A DNA stretch of 33,438 nucleotides, from NCBI GenBank assembly GCA_937915835.1, contig CALGHA010000117.1, forward strand, positions 1-33,438. Direction: 5' to 3'. The notes under the pieces are model-generated. The model searched no databases, was not told the DNA's origin, and saw nothing but the letters and a program-made list of their open reading frames with translations. This document shows positions 13,863 through 22,057 of the stretch, piece by piece. Origin of the DNA: an uncultured Fretibacterium sp. Lineage in GTDB: Bacteria > Synergistota > Synergistia > Synergistales > Aminobacteriaceae. Within the stretch, counting starts at the first letter, position 1. Each line of letters begins with the position of its first letter. The position numbers and the translations under genes are program-made.

Positions 13863-14676
13863 GATTTTAACGCTGTTAATTCTGGCCATAACATTAATTT
13901 TCTGCAGAGCGGGTTATTGTGATGACAAGCTGAACATTGCTGTAACTCATCCGTGGCTTGCTCTGCTTGCTCAATTCATCGGAGGCCCGGAAGTCAATGT
14001 TATTCCCATTAAGACTTGGAACTCGAACGGGGCTTTAGTCAATGGCAGTTCCTTGCGTGAACTCGACAAAGACGCAAAAGTTATTGCCCTTGATGATAAT
14101 GATGCGGCTTCAGCAGGGATTAACGCGAAAAGTGATTTCACTGTCAAATACTTATATTCTCCGTTTCCTGTCGACGTAAACGCGCTCTATGACCCTTCCG
14201 TAATTCCGTTCGTTGCTCAAAGAGTTTTGACGGTTTTATCGGAATGGGACACCCAGAATTACTTGCATTATCAAAGAAGGCTTGCTGAGTTTCAGGCGAG
14301 AATGTCAAGCTCAATTCTTGTCGGTCAAGTCTTGAAGGATATGAAAATCTGCGATATGGGCGGATATTGCGGAGTGTTATTGCGTGCGGCAGGAGCGAAA
14401 GTTGACAGGTCTGACAAGTTTGAACAATGGCAGAAGGGGAATTTTGCCGGACTTCGTGAGTATCTTGACGCTAAACGTTCAGAAGGAGCAGCAATCGTGA
14501 TTGATGATGATACTCCCTCGTCGCTGAGAAAATATTTAGCCGGACGCTCTGACGTGTATAAATGGGAACGTCCGACGCTTGATAAGGATTATCCGACGTT
14601 TTTGCATGAGCAATACATTTCACTCTGGCAAAAAATTACGTCAAAGCCGTTGCCTGGAAAACGTGGTAAAAAGTGA
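13834..14676 (+). CDS. Exported protein resembling metal-ABC (ZnuA/TroA-like) substrate-binding proteins
   Basis: 280 aa with a signal peptide (hydrophobic residues about 9-25). It is followed by KLNIAVTHPWLALLAQFIGG, which matches the N-terminal strand-helix of cluster-A metal-binding SBPs. The histidines that bind metal in ZnuA and TroA are not evident at the expected places, and no ABC permease or ATPase gene is adjacent, so it may bind another ligand or none. It overlaps rnc by 29 bp in another frame; ATG 13834 or GTG 13843 could be the start, neither with a good ribosome site. It is convergent with the nitroreductase gene, 3 bp away, with no visible terminator. Confidence 0.6.
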   Translation: MIYVKNSAIKILTLLILAITLIFCRAGYCDDKLNIAVTHPWLALLAQFIGGPEVNVIPIKTWNSNGALVNGSSLRELDKDAKVIALDDNDAASAGINAKSDFTVKYLYSPFPVDVNALYDPSVIPFVAQRVLTVLSEWDTQNYLHYQRRLAEFQARMSSSILVGQVLKDMKICDMGGYCGVLLRAAGAKVDRSDKFEQWQKGNFAGLREYLDAKRSEGAAIVIDDDTPSSLRKYLAGRSDVYKWERPTLDKDYPTFLHEQYISLWQKITSKPLPGKRGKK

Positions 14677-14679
14677 AAT

Positions 14680-15660
14680 TTACTCATCAAATTTTATCGC
14701 GACAGTCTCAACCGGCCTTCTCTGAGCACATGCACATAAAACTTCGTCTTCGAGTTCACCAATTCCGACGAAACAAAGAATTATTTCGCTGGCCTTAATC
14801 CCAAATTCACGCTTGAGTTTGTATTGCTTTGAGTTGACCTGCAAATATTGACATAAGCACGAGCCTAAACCATGAGCATGAATTGACATTACGAGATAAC
14901 CTAAGAAAATTCCGGCATTAAGATATTCCTGGTCGTTAAGTTCAGCCGGAGACAATAAGGCTCTGTCGCAAGTTACGATAAGCGCGTCATGAATTCTTCC
15001 TTTTGCTATGAACTGGTCGGGAATAGTTGCAGCTAATTTTGCCGCGCCGGTTTCACTGTCTGAGAAATATACTTTGCAGGGCTGACGATTGCAGATTGAC
15101 GGGTAAAATTGAGCGTCTCTGACAATGTCGTAAATTATCTCTCTTGGAATAATTTTGTCCGTGAATTTCCTGATTGAATGCCTTGATGAGACGAAGCCGT
15201 GAAAGTCAAAGTTGTTATGAGCAAAAATCTCTGAACGTGATAATCTCTCAATGCCTCCCCTGTAATTTTGCGGGATATTATATTTCGTGATTAACGCTTC
15301 GAGCTGGGCTTTATCGTCGTCATGGCCTGTGAGTGAGTTTAATGCTGACTTGATTACTGCTGCGCTCTCACACACGCTGAAATCTTCGGGGGAAATTCCG
15401 GCTTGAATTATTCGTGAAGTGTTCTCAATGAGAGTGTTAAAATTGTATTTGTCAGGGGCTTTGCCGTTGTTGACGACCATATTTTTTTCGAGACTGTGAA
15501 CAGCCATAAGATTGGTGAAAATTAATCTGTCAATTTCGTTATGAGTGTTTCCTGCGGAAATATCCCAAGAGTTTCTTGCGGCTCTGAATGCCTGTTGAAC
15601 TCGTCTGAGCCTCTGAGCGTTCTTATCACCGATTACGGACTTAATAAATTTCTTTATCAT
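14680..15660 (-). CDS. Nitroreductase-family protein with N-terminal extension
   Basis: Predicted FMN-dependent oxidoreductase, 326 aa. The nitroreductase domain covers about 150-326: SSRHSIRKFTD (FMN phosphate-binding Arg/Ser), ICNRQPCKVYF, the NAGIFLGYLVMSIHAHGLGS helix-turn, and a C-terminal GIGELEDEV-RRPVE segment. The ~145-residue N-terminal part (with HSLEKNM around 55-61) resembles the extension seen on nitroreductases found in polysaccharide-biosynthesis loci; substrate unknown. It is transcribed from a consensus promoter at 15741-15769 whose start region carries a 7-bp tandem repeat. Confidence 0.8.
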   Translation of the reverse strand: MIKKFIKSVIGDKNAQRLRRVQQAFRAARNSWDISAGNTHNEIDRLIFTNLMAVHSLEKNMVVNNGKAPDKYNFNTLIENTSRIIQAGISPEDFSVCESAAVIKSALNSLTGHDDDKAQLEALITKYNIPQNYRGGIERLSRSEIFAHNNFDFHGFVSSRHSIRKFTDKIIPREIIYDIVRDAQFYPSICNRQPCKVYFSDSETGAAKLAATIPDQFIAKGRIHDALIVTCDRALLSPAELNDQEYLNAGIFLGYLVMSIHAHGLGSCLCQYLQVNSKQYKLKREFGIKASEIILCFVGIGELEDEVLCACAQRRPVETVAIKFDE

Positions 15661-15711
15661 CGTCCGGCCTCCGTGAAAATAATTTTTACTGGAAAAACGG
15701 CAAGACTACTG

Positions 15712-15739
15712 AATGCGTAATGCGTAATGCGTAATGCGT
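15712..15739. repeat. Four tandem copies of AATGCGT
   Basis: Exact 7-bp units at 15712, 15719, 15726 and 15733, followed by AATTAT. They lie directly downstream of the -10 on the - strand, so they cover the predicted transcription start and early leader of the nitroreductase mRNA. Confidence 0.95.
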
Positions 15740-15740
15740 A

Positions 15741-15769
15741 ATTATACAAATTTTGCATCTTCGTGTCAA
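15741..15769 (-). promoter_or_regulatory. Consensus promoter of the nitroreductase gene
   Basis: On the - strand, TTGACA (15769-15764), 17 bases, TATAAT (15746-15741): both hexamers perfect and spacing optimal. Predicted start is near 15734, inside the 7-bp repeat array. Confidence 0.85.
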
Positions 15770-15780
15770 TCTCCTTTCAC

Positions 15781-15818
15781 AAAAAATTCAGCAGTGCCAT
15801 AATATTACAACACTGCCG
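15781..15818 (-). terminator. Terminator of the C_GCAxxG_C_C gene
   Basis: On the - strand, CGGCAGTG (15818-15811) pairs with CACTGCTG (15796-15789), one G-U pair, followed by AATTTTTTG. It separates this gene from the nitroreductase promoter. Confidence 0.85.
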
Positions 15819-15825
15819 ATAAAAT

Positions 15826-16215
15826 TTACAACGTTTGTTCAAGAATTTCTACAGCATTTCTCACGCAGTCATCGCACGAGCAAAGCATTTTCCCAGTTCC
15901 GACACCTTTAATCTCCTTGCAGATTGTCGCGCCGCATTTTTCCTCGAATTTCTTGTAGAGTTCCTTAGCGTCATTACGAATTGGCTTACCGTTATATTTC
16001 ATCAGGCCGAGTATCATCTCAGCTCCGCATAATGCCCCACAAGTTGCTTCCATACAGCCCATTCCAAGCCCGAAACCTGCACCGAGCTTCTTTAATGTTA
16101 GTTCGTCAATCCCAGTCTCATCGCTGAAAACACAAGCTACAGCCTGAGCACAGTTATAATGAGCGTCGCCCGTCCTGCTCTTGAGTTCAACAGCTCGTGA
16201 TTGCTTTTCTGACAT
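15826..16215 (-). CDS. C_GCAxxG_C_C family redox protein
   Basis: Small cysteine-rich protein named after its conserved pattern; a redox-active or metal-binding role is presumed, biochemistry unsettled. From ATG 16215 it has 129 aa: Cys22 in HYNCAQAV, Cys54, Cys59 and Cys63 in GMGCMEATCGALCGA, then Cys94, Cys99, Cys112, Cys114 and Cys117. The frame runs upstream to 16251, but the GGGGGAAA ribosome site sits between, so the shorter start is preferred. It is monocistronic, with its own terminator. A TATAAC-type dyad lies upstream. Confidence 0.85.
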   Translation of the reverse strand: MSEKQSRAVELKSRTGDAHYNCAQAVACVFSDETGIDELTLKKLGAGFGLGMGCMEATCGALCGAEMILGLMKYNGKPIRNDAKELYKKFEEKCGATICKEIKGVGTGKMLCSCDDCVRNAVEILEQTL

Positions 16216-16243
16216 CGTTATAATTTTTCCCCCGTTCATAAAA

Positions 16244-16257
16244 TATAACATGTTCTA
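16244..16257. promoter_or_regulatory. Near-palindromic TATAAC-AT-GTTcTA site (copy 2 of 3)
   Basis: TATAACATGTTCTA. On the - strand it reads AACATGTTATATTTT, in which TGTTATATT is also an extended -10. It is about 30 bases upstream of the C_GCAxxG_C_C start, a normal promoter/operator position. Confidence 0.5.
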
Positions 16258-16340
16258 TTTTCTCGCTAAATTTTTTTCGAGATTATTAACATGAAGTAAA
16301 ATTCAGTATTGCGCGTAATTGTATCATGTTCAAGCCCTTA

Positions 16341-16349
16341 TGTTAGAAT
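16341..16349 (+). promoter_or_regulatory. Extended -10 promoter of the PNP gene
   Basis: TG-T-TAGAAT; an upstream TTGTAT at 16319-16324 would be a -35 with a 19-base spacer. The start codon is 33 bases downstream. Confidence 0.5.
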
Positions 16350-16381
16350 AGCTTAATTTCTTTTCAGAGGTGATAAATTTC

Positions 16382-17191
16382 ATGGCAAATTATAATTATG
16401 AAGACGCTCAAGTTACATTAGATTTCCTGAGAAAATTTTTACACGTTCAGCCGGAAATAGCGATTGTCTCAGGCTCAGGACTTGGCGATATTGAAAATGT
16501 TATTGACGGGAAAATTATTATCGACGTTCACGAAATCCCAAATTGGCCGATATCAACTGCTCCAGGACATTCTGGGAAAATCATAACCGGTCAAATCGAA
16601 GGCAGAAATATTATCTTGCTTCAAGGACGTGTACATTATTACGAGGGATATTCGCACCAAGCCGTAACTTTCCCGACAAGAATTATGGGAATGCTCGGAG
16701 TAAAATTTTTCATCGCTACGAACGCGTCAGGAGCAATCAACACGTCATACTCGCCTGGTGAGATTATCGCCGTCAGAGATCATATTAACTTGATGGGAAC
16801 GAACCCGTTAATCGGTCCGAACGAAGCACGCTGGAATGAAAGATTTCCCGACATGTCACACGCTTACAATCCCGAAATTCTCGCGACACTCTCAGGTTTC
16901 GGCTTACGAACAGGAATTTACGCGGCTTTCATGGGGCCTTCGTTTGAAACTCCAGCTGAGGTCAGAATGGCCGGAATTTTAGGTGCTGACTTGGCCGGAA
17001 TGTCCACAGTCCCTGAGGTAATCGTCGCTAACTCAATGGGAATGAAAGTTTGCGTGTTATCTTGTGTCGCTAATATGGCCGCTGGAATTGAGCCGGGAAA
17101 AACTTTAACCAGTCAGGAAGTCTTAGACACTATGAAAATTTCTTCACATAAATTAGCTGTAATCATCCAGAAATTAATAAAATCTTTATAA
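16382..17191 (+). CDS. Purine nucleoside phosphorylase (trimeric, PNP-I type)
   Basis: Phosphorolysis of guanosine/inosine-type nucleosides for purine salvage. The frame opens at GTG 16370 inside the AGAGGTG ribosome site; ATG 16382 is the start, giving 269 aa. Active-site features are GSGLG (31-35) and His63 for phosphate, GRVHYYEGY (82-90), NASGAI (114-119), GPSFETPAE with Glu189, MSTVPE (207-212), and a late Asn231. These identify the trimeric family rather than hexameric DeoD. The M23 peptidase gene follows after 15 bp. Confidence 0.93.
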   Translation: MANYNYEDAQVTLDFLRKFLHVQPEIAIVSGSGLGDIENVIDGKIIIDVHEIPNWPISTAPGHSGKIITGQIEGRNIILLQGRVHYYEGYSHQAVTFPTRIMGMLGVKFFIATNASGAINTSYSPGEIIAVRDHINLMGTNPLIGPNEARWNERFPDMSHAYNPEILATLSGFGLRTGIYAAFMGPSFETPAEVRMAGILGADLAGMSTVPEVIVANSMGMKVCVLSCVANMAAGIEPGKTLTSQEVLDTMKISSHKLAVIIQKLIKSL

Positions 17192-17206
17192 TTCAGGAGT
17201 GAAATA

Positions 17207-18130
17207 ATGCGCACTAAAAAATTCTTATTCACATTATTATTCGTCATAATCACAGCAAGTTTCTCGTCAACAGCTTCATTCGCGGCCTCATGGGTAAATT
17301 TTCCTGAGAGCTGGGACATTGGCCAGGCATTTGCAATTTCGATTACGTCAACGGCGGATTACTCAAGCCCGACTGTTACATGGATGAACAGGAGCATAAT
17401 TCTTGACGTTGAACAGGGAGGAGCCGGCAGGATTTCTTACGGATTTTTAGGTTCAGACGTGAGAAATATTAAACCAGGAAATTACCCGATATTATTTGAG
17501 TTCATTCAGGGCGGCAAAAAGTATAAAGCCTCAGGAAATATTATTCTCAAAGCCCGCGAATATCCCAAAGAAAATTTAACAGTAAATCCCAAAATGGTAA
17601 ATCCTCCGAAGAAAGAATTAAATCGCATTAAGAACGAGCAAAAATTAGTCGGCACAGCTTTACGCACAATGACGCAAAAAAGAATGTGGACAACTCCACC
17701 CCAGCCGCCTTTGACATCAATAACTCTCACCAGCAATTACGGAAAACAACGCGTCTATAACGGTCAACCCAGAGCAGGACATAACGGAGCAGATATTCGT
17801 GCAGCAACAGGGACGAAAGTTAGAGCGCCATTCGCAGGAACTGTTGTTCTCACGGGATTTCATTATTACGCGGGCGGAAGCGTCTATATTGACTCCGGAA
17901 ATGGCGTAATCACGGTGTTCTTTCACTTGAGCGAGATTAACGTGAAAAAAGGCGATAAAGTCGTCAAAGGCCAAGTCGTAGCAAAAAGCGGCGCAACTGG
18001 ACGAGTTACCGGCCCTCACCTTCACTATACTTTAGTTCTCGGCGGCCAATTCGTTGACCCAATCCCTTTACTCTCAACAAGCATTCATAACATGCTGAAA
18101 CTCGGCAAGCAGCAACAGGTGAATAATTAA
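17207..18130 (+). CDS. M23-family peptidase (LytM domain), exported
   Basis: Predicted periplasmic peptidoglycan endopeptidase or a LytM-type activator. 307 aa; signal peptide with likely cleavage after SFA (27). Residues 28-115 form a beta-rich N-terminal domain, then a charged linker. The LytM domain runs from about 185 to 292: HNGAD (His192, Asp196), GVITVFFHLS (His240) and GPHLHY (His271, His273). All zinc and catalytic positions are kept, so an active enzyme is likely. CAGGAGTG precedes the ATG. Its stop codon shares one base with the next start (TAATG), so the two are translationally coupled. Confidence 0.92.
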   Translation: MRTKKFLFTLLFVIITASFSSTASFAASWVNFPESWDIGQAFAISITSTADYSSPTVTWMNRSIILDVEQGGAGRISYGFLGSDVRNIKPGNYPILFEFIQGGKKYKASGNIILKAREYPKENLTVNPKMVNPPKKELNRIKNEQKLVGTALRTMTQKRMWTTPPQPPLTSITLTSNYGKQRVYNGQPRAGHNGADIRAATGTKVRAPFAGTVVLTGFHYYAGGSVYIDSGNGVITVFFHLSEINVKKGDKVVKGQVVAKSGATGRVTGPHLHYTLVLGGQFVDPIPLLSTSIHNMLKLGKQQQVNN

Positions 18131-19182
18131 TGCGAAAAATTTACGGATTAATCTTATCAGGAGGAAGCGGCACGAGATTATGGCCTTTGTCTCGTGAGAA
18201 TTTTCCCAAGCAATTTTTGACACTTCACGGCGATAAAACTTTGTTGCAGAATACGGCTTTACGAATGCTCAACATGATACCGCTTGAGAATTTACGCGTA
18301 ATCTCAGGCCTGAAATTTCATGAACTCGTTATTTCCCAAATGCAAAATCTCTTCGGTGCTGACAATTTACCAGAAAACTTTATCATCGAAGAACCTTGTG
18401 CACGCGGAACGGCTCCGGCAATTTTGCTCGCTGTCGAAGAATTATGCGCAAGTGATGACGATGTTATTATTGTTGTGCCTAGTGATGCGTTTATCAGGAA
18501 CACAAAAACTTTCACTGAAGCTCTGAAACTTGGCGTGAAAGCTGCTGACGAAGGATTTATCGCGACGCTGGGAATTTCTCCGACAAGGCCTGAAACTGGA
18601 TTTGGCTATATCAAACAGGGAAGGGAATTTGACGGCGGATATTATGAGGCTGAAGCGTTTGTTGAGAAGCCGGACTTGCGAACAGCTCAGGAATATTTAT
18701 CAGAAGGCCTTTATTTATGGAACGGAGGAATATTCATCTTTACGCCGAAAAAGTTATACGCTGAACTTGAACATGCTGACAGTGAATTATTCGCGCTCGC
18801 CGAGAAAAGGAATTTGCGGAAAAATTTTGCTGACGTGAAAAATATCTCGTTCGATAATGCCCTCATGGAAAAAGCCGAAAAAGTTGCCGTCGTCCCGTTA
18901 ATCAATTCCGGATGGTCCGATGTCGGCTCTTGGGACGCGCTTCATGATGACGTTCTTGACTGCGACGAAAATAGAAACGTGATAACCGGAAATGCCGTAA
19001 CTCTCGAGAGTAAAAATTGCTTCATTCATTCATGCGAAAAATTGACGGTGCTAAATGGTGTTAATGACTTGATAATTATTGACACTCCCGATGCATTATT
19101 CGTAACAAGACGCGGAGCTTCTCAAGATGTCCGTAATGTCGTGAAATTCCTTAAGAGCAACAGTATGCATGATAAAGTTTAA
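18130..19182 (+). CDS. manC: Mannose-1-phosphate guanylyltransferase
   Basis: Makes GDP-mannose from mannose-1-phosphate and GTP for glycan synthesis. 350 aa. The nucleotidyltransferase signature LSGGSGTRLWPLSRENFPKQ starts at residue 9. VVPSDA (115-120), PETGFGYI (154-161), FVEKPD (177-182) and WNGGIF (197-202) follow. It lacks the C-terminal mannose-6-phosphate isomerase domain of long AlgA/ManC proteins, so it is monofunctional. It could supply sugar to glycosyltransferases such as the one at 1962-3078, but that link is only inferred. Confidence 0.92.
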   Translation: MRKIYGLILSGGSGTRLWPLSRENFPKQFLTLHGDKTLLQNTALRMLNMIPLENLRVISGLKFHELVISQMQNLFGADNLPENFIIEEPCARGTAPAILLAVEELCASDDDVIIVVPSDAFIRNTKTFTEALKLGVKAADEGFIATLGISPTRPETGFGYIKQGREFDGGYYEAEAFVEKPDLRTAQEYLSEGLYLWNGGIFIFTPKKLYAELEHADSELFALAEKRNLRKNFADVKNISFDNALMEKAEKVAVVPLINSGWSDVGSWDALHDDVLDCDENRNVITGNAVTLESKNCFIHSCEKLTVLNGVNDLIIIDTPDALFVTRRGASQDVRNVVKFLKSNSMHDKV

Positions 19183-19189
19183 GAAACGT

Positions 19190-19218
19190 TTGACAAAATT
19201 TTAATCACAGTGTATTTT
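19190..19218 (+). promoter_or_regulatory. Promoter of the tRNA-Leu gene
   Basis: TTGACA (19190-19195), 17 bases, TATTTT (19213-19218) preceded by TG. Predicted start lies about 15 bases before the tRNA; rpsT may be read from the same promoter. Confidence 0.65.
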
Positions 19219-19241
19219 ATGCAGTGTTGAAAAATTCCAAA

Positions 19242-19327
19242 GCCGGAGTGGCGGAATGGTAGACGCAGTGGACTCAAAATCCACCGCAGGCGACTGTGTG
19301 GGAGTTCGAATCTCCCCTCCGGCACCA
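19242..19327 (+). tRNA. tRNA-Leu(CAA)
   Basis: 86 bases with the CCA end encoded. The acceptor arms GCCGGAG and CTCCGGC are perfect. The anticodon stem GTGGA/TCCAC encloses loop CTCAAAA, giving anticodon CAA (reads UUG). A long variable arm (class II) and the T-arm GGGAG-TTCGAAT-CTCCC are present. Discriminator base A fits leucine. Confidence 0.95.
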
Positions 19328-19357
19328 TTATAATAAATCATTCAGGAGAGAAAATTT

Positions 19358-19624
19358 ATGCCTAACAAGAAATCCGCTGAAAGACGGGTAAGAATATCTG
19401 AACGCAACAGACTTTACAATAAAGCCTGGACATCAAGATGCAAAACAGCTGTAAAAAGTGTATTAGCCGCAGTTGAAGCCGGAAATTCCGACGAAGCCGT
19501 AAAAAGTTTCAATATTGCTCAGAGCGTAATTGACAAAGCCGTAGTGAAGGGCGTTATGCACAAGAATACAGCCGCAAGACGAAAAGAATTAATGTCCAGA
19601 AGATTAAAAACGTTAAACGCTTAA
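19358..19624 (+). CDS. rpsT: 30S ribosomal protein S20
   Basis: Small-subunit protein binding 16S rRNA. 88 aa, highly basic. MPNKKSAERRVRISERNRLYN, a central helix pair and KGVMHKNTAARRKELMSRRL at the C-terminus are standard for S20. CAGGAG precedes the ATG. It lies 30 bases after the tRNA and is followed by a terminator. Confidence 0.97.
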   Translation: MPNKKSAERRVRISERNRLYNKAWTSRCKTAVKSVLAAVEAGNSDEAVKSFNIAQSVIDKAVVKGVMHKNTAARRKELMSRRLKTLNA

Positions 19625-19636
19625 ACGAGATTAACA

Positions 19637-19668
19637 ACCCCCGAAGAATATTCGAGGGTATTTTTTTT
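19637..19668 (+). terminator. Terminator after rpsT
   Basis: ACCCCCGAA (19637-19645) pairs with TTCGAGGGT (19651-19659), one mismatch, 5-base loop, then A and eight T (19661-19668). Confidence 0.85.
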
Positions 19669-19680
19669 ATTATAATTAGA

Positions 19681-19708
19681 GCCTCCCCATTCTTATAAAC
19701 AGGAAGGC
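19681..19708 (-). terminator. Possible terminator hairpin after putP
   Basis: On the - strand, GCCTTCC (19708-19702) pairs with the GGGGAGGC complement at 19688-19681. Only TCTAATTATAAT follows, so termination would be weak. Confidence 0.35.
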
Positions 19709-19725
19709 CCTTACGGTAAAATCTC

Positions 19726-21183
19726 TTACTCGTTAGTCATCGCTAAAGCCTTGTCAAATAACTCTTCAACTTCCTTACTCGGCTTCGGCGTAATCAACGA
19801 AACAACATACGCTACAACTAAACCCGCGAAAAATCCCGGTATTATCTCGTATACTCCAGTATCAGCCATGTTCATTAGCCACCATATATCGACAACTGCA
19901 CCCGTGAAAATTCCACATGAAGCTCCCGCAAATGTCGCACGTTTCCAGAATAAGCTAAGCAATATCGCAGGACCGAAAGCAGCTCCAAAAACTCCCCAAG
20001 CATTCGAGACAAGGGACATTATCGAGCCAGCGTCAGGACGTGAAGCAATGTACAGAGCTATTAACGCGATAACGAGAACTACAATTCTTCCGGCCCAGAG
20101 CATTTCTTTATTGCTCGCTTTATCTCCACGAATTACAGGTCTGTATACGTCCGAAGCAAAAGCCGAAGCCGCCGCGAGTAATTGACTATCAGCCGTACTC
20201 ATTGCCGCCGCTAAAATCGCTGATAACAATACACCCGAAATTATCGCAGAGAAAATTCGGCGCGTCATCACGACAAACACGAGGGAATTATTATTAACAC
20301 TCTCGTCAAAACCTATGAACATTCGGCCAATTACACCGACAAGAACTGCAAAGGATAAAATTATCAATGTCCAGGAAATTCCGATTTTAGCTGATTTTCG
20401 TAATTCTTTCTGTGAGTTAATCGACATGAAACGAATAATAATATGCGGCATTCCGAAATATCCAAGTCCCCAGCCAAGTCCGGAAATTATATCCTGCCAT
20501 GATGAAAATACATTCCAGTAATTTGGCGTGTCAATATTGGCCGAAGCTCCAGGCTCAAGCATTGTCCAGGCCGCTATCGGAACGATTAACATTGCCGCAA
20601 GAACAAGAAGCCCCTGAAAGAAGTCCGTCCATGATACAGCAGAAAATCCGCCTAAGAATGTATAGCCGATTACGATTATTGCCGCTAAATACATTGCTGT
20701 CGTCGTGTCAAGCCCCGTTACAGTGTTGAATAATGTTCCGCAAGCCTTAATGCTCGATGCCGCGTATATCGTGTAAGCTACAAGAAATACTGCCGCCGAG
20801 ATCATCTGCAAAATTCTTGAGCTCGACATAAAACGGTTCGTCAAATATTGAGGGACTGTGATTGAATCGTTCGCAGCAATTGAGAATGAACGTAAACGCG
20901 GAGCCTCGTAAATCCAGCTCAGAGAATATCCAAGCGCTAAACCTACTGCTATCCAAACTTGCCCTAATCCAAGAGCATAAATTGACGTCGGCAAGCCCAT
21001 TAATACCCACGCGCTCATGTCCGAAGCTCCGGCTGATAACGCTGCTACCCATGGGCCCATTTTCCTGTCGCCTAAGAAATAGCCCTTCTCAGTCTGGTTC
21101 TTATCTCGGAAGAAAAAATATACCCCGATTGAGAGCATAAATAAAAGATAAATTATGAATACGCTTACTTCCTGATAATTCAT
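19726..21183 (-). CDS. putP: Sodium/proline symporter PutP
   Basis: Na+-coupled solute symporter of the SSS family; proline is the likely substrate by family resemblance. 485 aa with about 13 membrane helices. It shows YFLGDRKMGPWVAALSAGASDMSAW near residue 35, characteristic of PutP, GGFSAVSWTDFFQGLL in the middle, and AAAMSTADSQLLAAASAFASD, which holds the conserved Na+-site serines. It lies downstream of the exported protein at 21240-21860 on the same strand (56-bp gap), so cotranscription is possible. Confidence 0.93.
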   Translation of the reverse strand: MNYQEVSVFIIYLLFMLSIGVYFFFRDKNQTEKGYFLGDRKMGPWVAALSAGASDMSAWVLMGLPTSIYALGLGQVWIAVGLALGYSLSWIYEAPRLRSFSIAANDSITVPQYLTNRFMSSSRILQMISAAVFLVAYTIYAASSIKACGTLFNTVTGLDTTTAMYLAAIIVIGYTFLGGFSAVSWTDFFQGLLVLAAMLIVPIAAWTMLEPGASANIDTPNYWNVFSSWQDIISGLGWGLGYFGMPHIIIRFMSINSQKELRKSAKIGISWTLIILSFAVLVGVIGRMFIGFDESVNNNSLVFVVMTRRIFSAIISGVLLSAILAAAMSTADSQLLAAASAFASDVYRPVIRGDKASNKEMLWAGRIVVLVIALIALYIASRPDAGSIMSLVSNAWGVFGAAFGPAILLSLFWKRATFAGASCGIFTGAVVDIWWLMNMADTGVYEIIPGFFAGLVVAYVVSLITPKPSKEVEELFDKALAMTNE

Positions 21184-21239
21184 TTAAAAACTCCTATCCG
21201 TCAAAAAATTCCTTGCAGTCTATCACATTGAGGCAAAAA

Positions 21240-21860
21240 TTAATACCACTCAACCTGAAGAGATAATATCGCCCATGTGTCTTTTTTGTTCCATTTGTAA
21301 GGTTTAGCCTGTGCTACGAACGTTCCGGGTCTGTCAGATTTATCCTTAATGTTATAGAGTTCTCCGGACATCGTGATTACTTTTTTCCCGCGCTTGACAT
21401 CTTGAACTTCCGCGTAATATATCGGGTCATTCCTGTAATTGGCCGCGTTAAAGTGATAATTTTTCCCGTCATAATGAACCTCCGGAGCATCCCCCTCAAT
21501 GCTGAAGTGTTCGATTTCCAGGTCAAAATATTTCTTCACGCTTGCCGCGACGTTCTTAGCTGAGATTAAAGACGGGCCGTATTCACAGTTCTTTTTTGTG
21601 CATTTCGTGATTAATTTTTTATTGTTGATTACGTTGTGCCCAATCCCAAAATGAATTAGCTCACTCATAGTGTCAGGGTCGCCTAAATGCAGAATTTCAT
21701 CATCGCCGTCATCTTCGAGGTCAAATTGATACATCCCAAGCTCCGTGAAGTTGCTGATGAATATTCCCATTCGCTTGACTTCTTCAGTTTGTTTCACAGC
21801 CCCCATTGAGGGAATTGCTAACGACAAAATCATAATGACGATAAAAAGTTTTCGCTTCAT
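21240..21860 (-). CDS. Exported protein of unknown function
   Basis: 206 aa. Residues 1-20 are a clear signal peptide (cleavage near SMG-A). The mature part begins with KRMGIFISNFTELGMYQFDL, then DPDTMSELIHFGIGHNVIN, a pair of cysteines in CTKKNCEYG, and a beta-rich C-terminal half ending DTWAILSLQVEWY. I do not recognise the family. An AAGGAAG site precedes the ATG and TGC-TAATAT at 21904-21896 could be an extended -10. It is upstream of putP and downstream of the nine-gene chaperone-like operon; neither link is functional on present evidence. Confidence 0.75.
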   Translation of the reverse strand: MKRKLFIVIMILSLAIPSMGAVKQTEEVKRMGIFISNFTELGMYQFDLEDDGDDEILHLGDPDTMSELIHFGIGHNVINNKKLITKCTKKNCEYGPSLISAKNVAASVKKYFDLEIEHFSIEGDAPEVHYDGKNYHFNAANYRNDPIYYAEVQDVKRGKKVITMSGELYNIKDKSDRPGTFVAQAKPYKWNKKDTWAILSLQVEWY

Positions 21861-21907
21861 GATAAATCTTCCTTTCGTGAAAAATTTTGCCTGTTATATT
21901 AGCACAT

Positions 21908-22057
21908 TCACTGTTGAGTATTATTTTTTAGCTTACGTGCTGTTTGAATGTTTATGCATTCTTCAATCTGGATGATTATGCTTACGGGGATTTTCTTGAC
22001 TTTGAAGCGTTCTGTATCGTTTTTCTCAATCCGTAATTTCGCCGAAATCGCTTTCAT
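21908..22057 (-). CDS. Possible small protein, 49 aa, overlapping the preceding gene
   Basis: Starts at ATG 22057 inside the end of the 124-aa gene (32-bp overlap, another frame), with AGGTGAGG just upstream. It reads MKAISAKLRIEKNDTERFKV and continues with an IPVSIIIQIEECINI stretch. It could be translationally coupled to the preceding gene. No family recognised, and composition alone does not prove it is coding. Confidence 0.35.
   Translation of the reverse strand: MKAISAKLRIEKNDTERFKVKKIPVSIIIQIEECINIQTARKLKNNTQQ

Noticed and set aside
15712..15739. CRISPR or iteron origin
   Set aside because: 7-bp units without spacers, no DnaA boxes or replication gene nearby; the promoter context explains it better.
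19242..19327. tRNA as an integration site for a mobile element
   Set aside because: No integrase gene and no repeated tRNA 3' end noticed nearby; rpsT follows directly.
19751..20185. Forward 144-aa ORF opposite putP
   Set aside because: Antisense to conserved transporter sequence, with no ribosome site or family resemblance.
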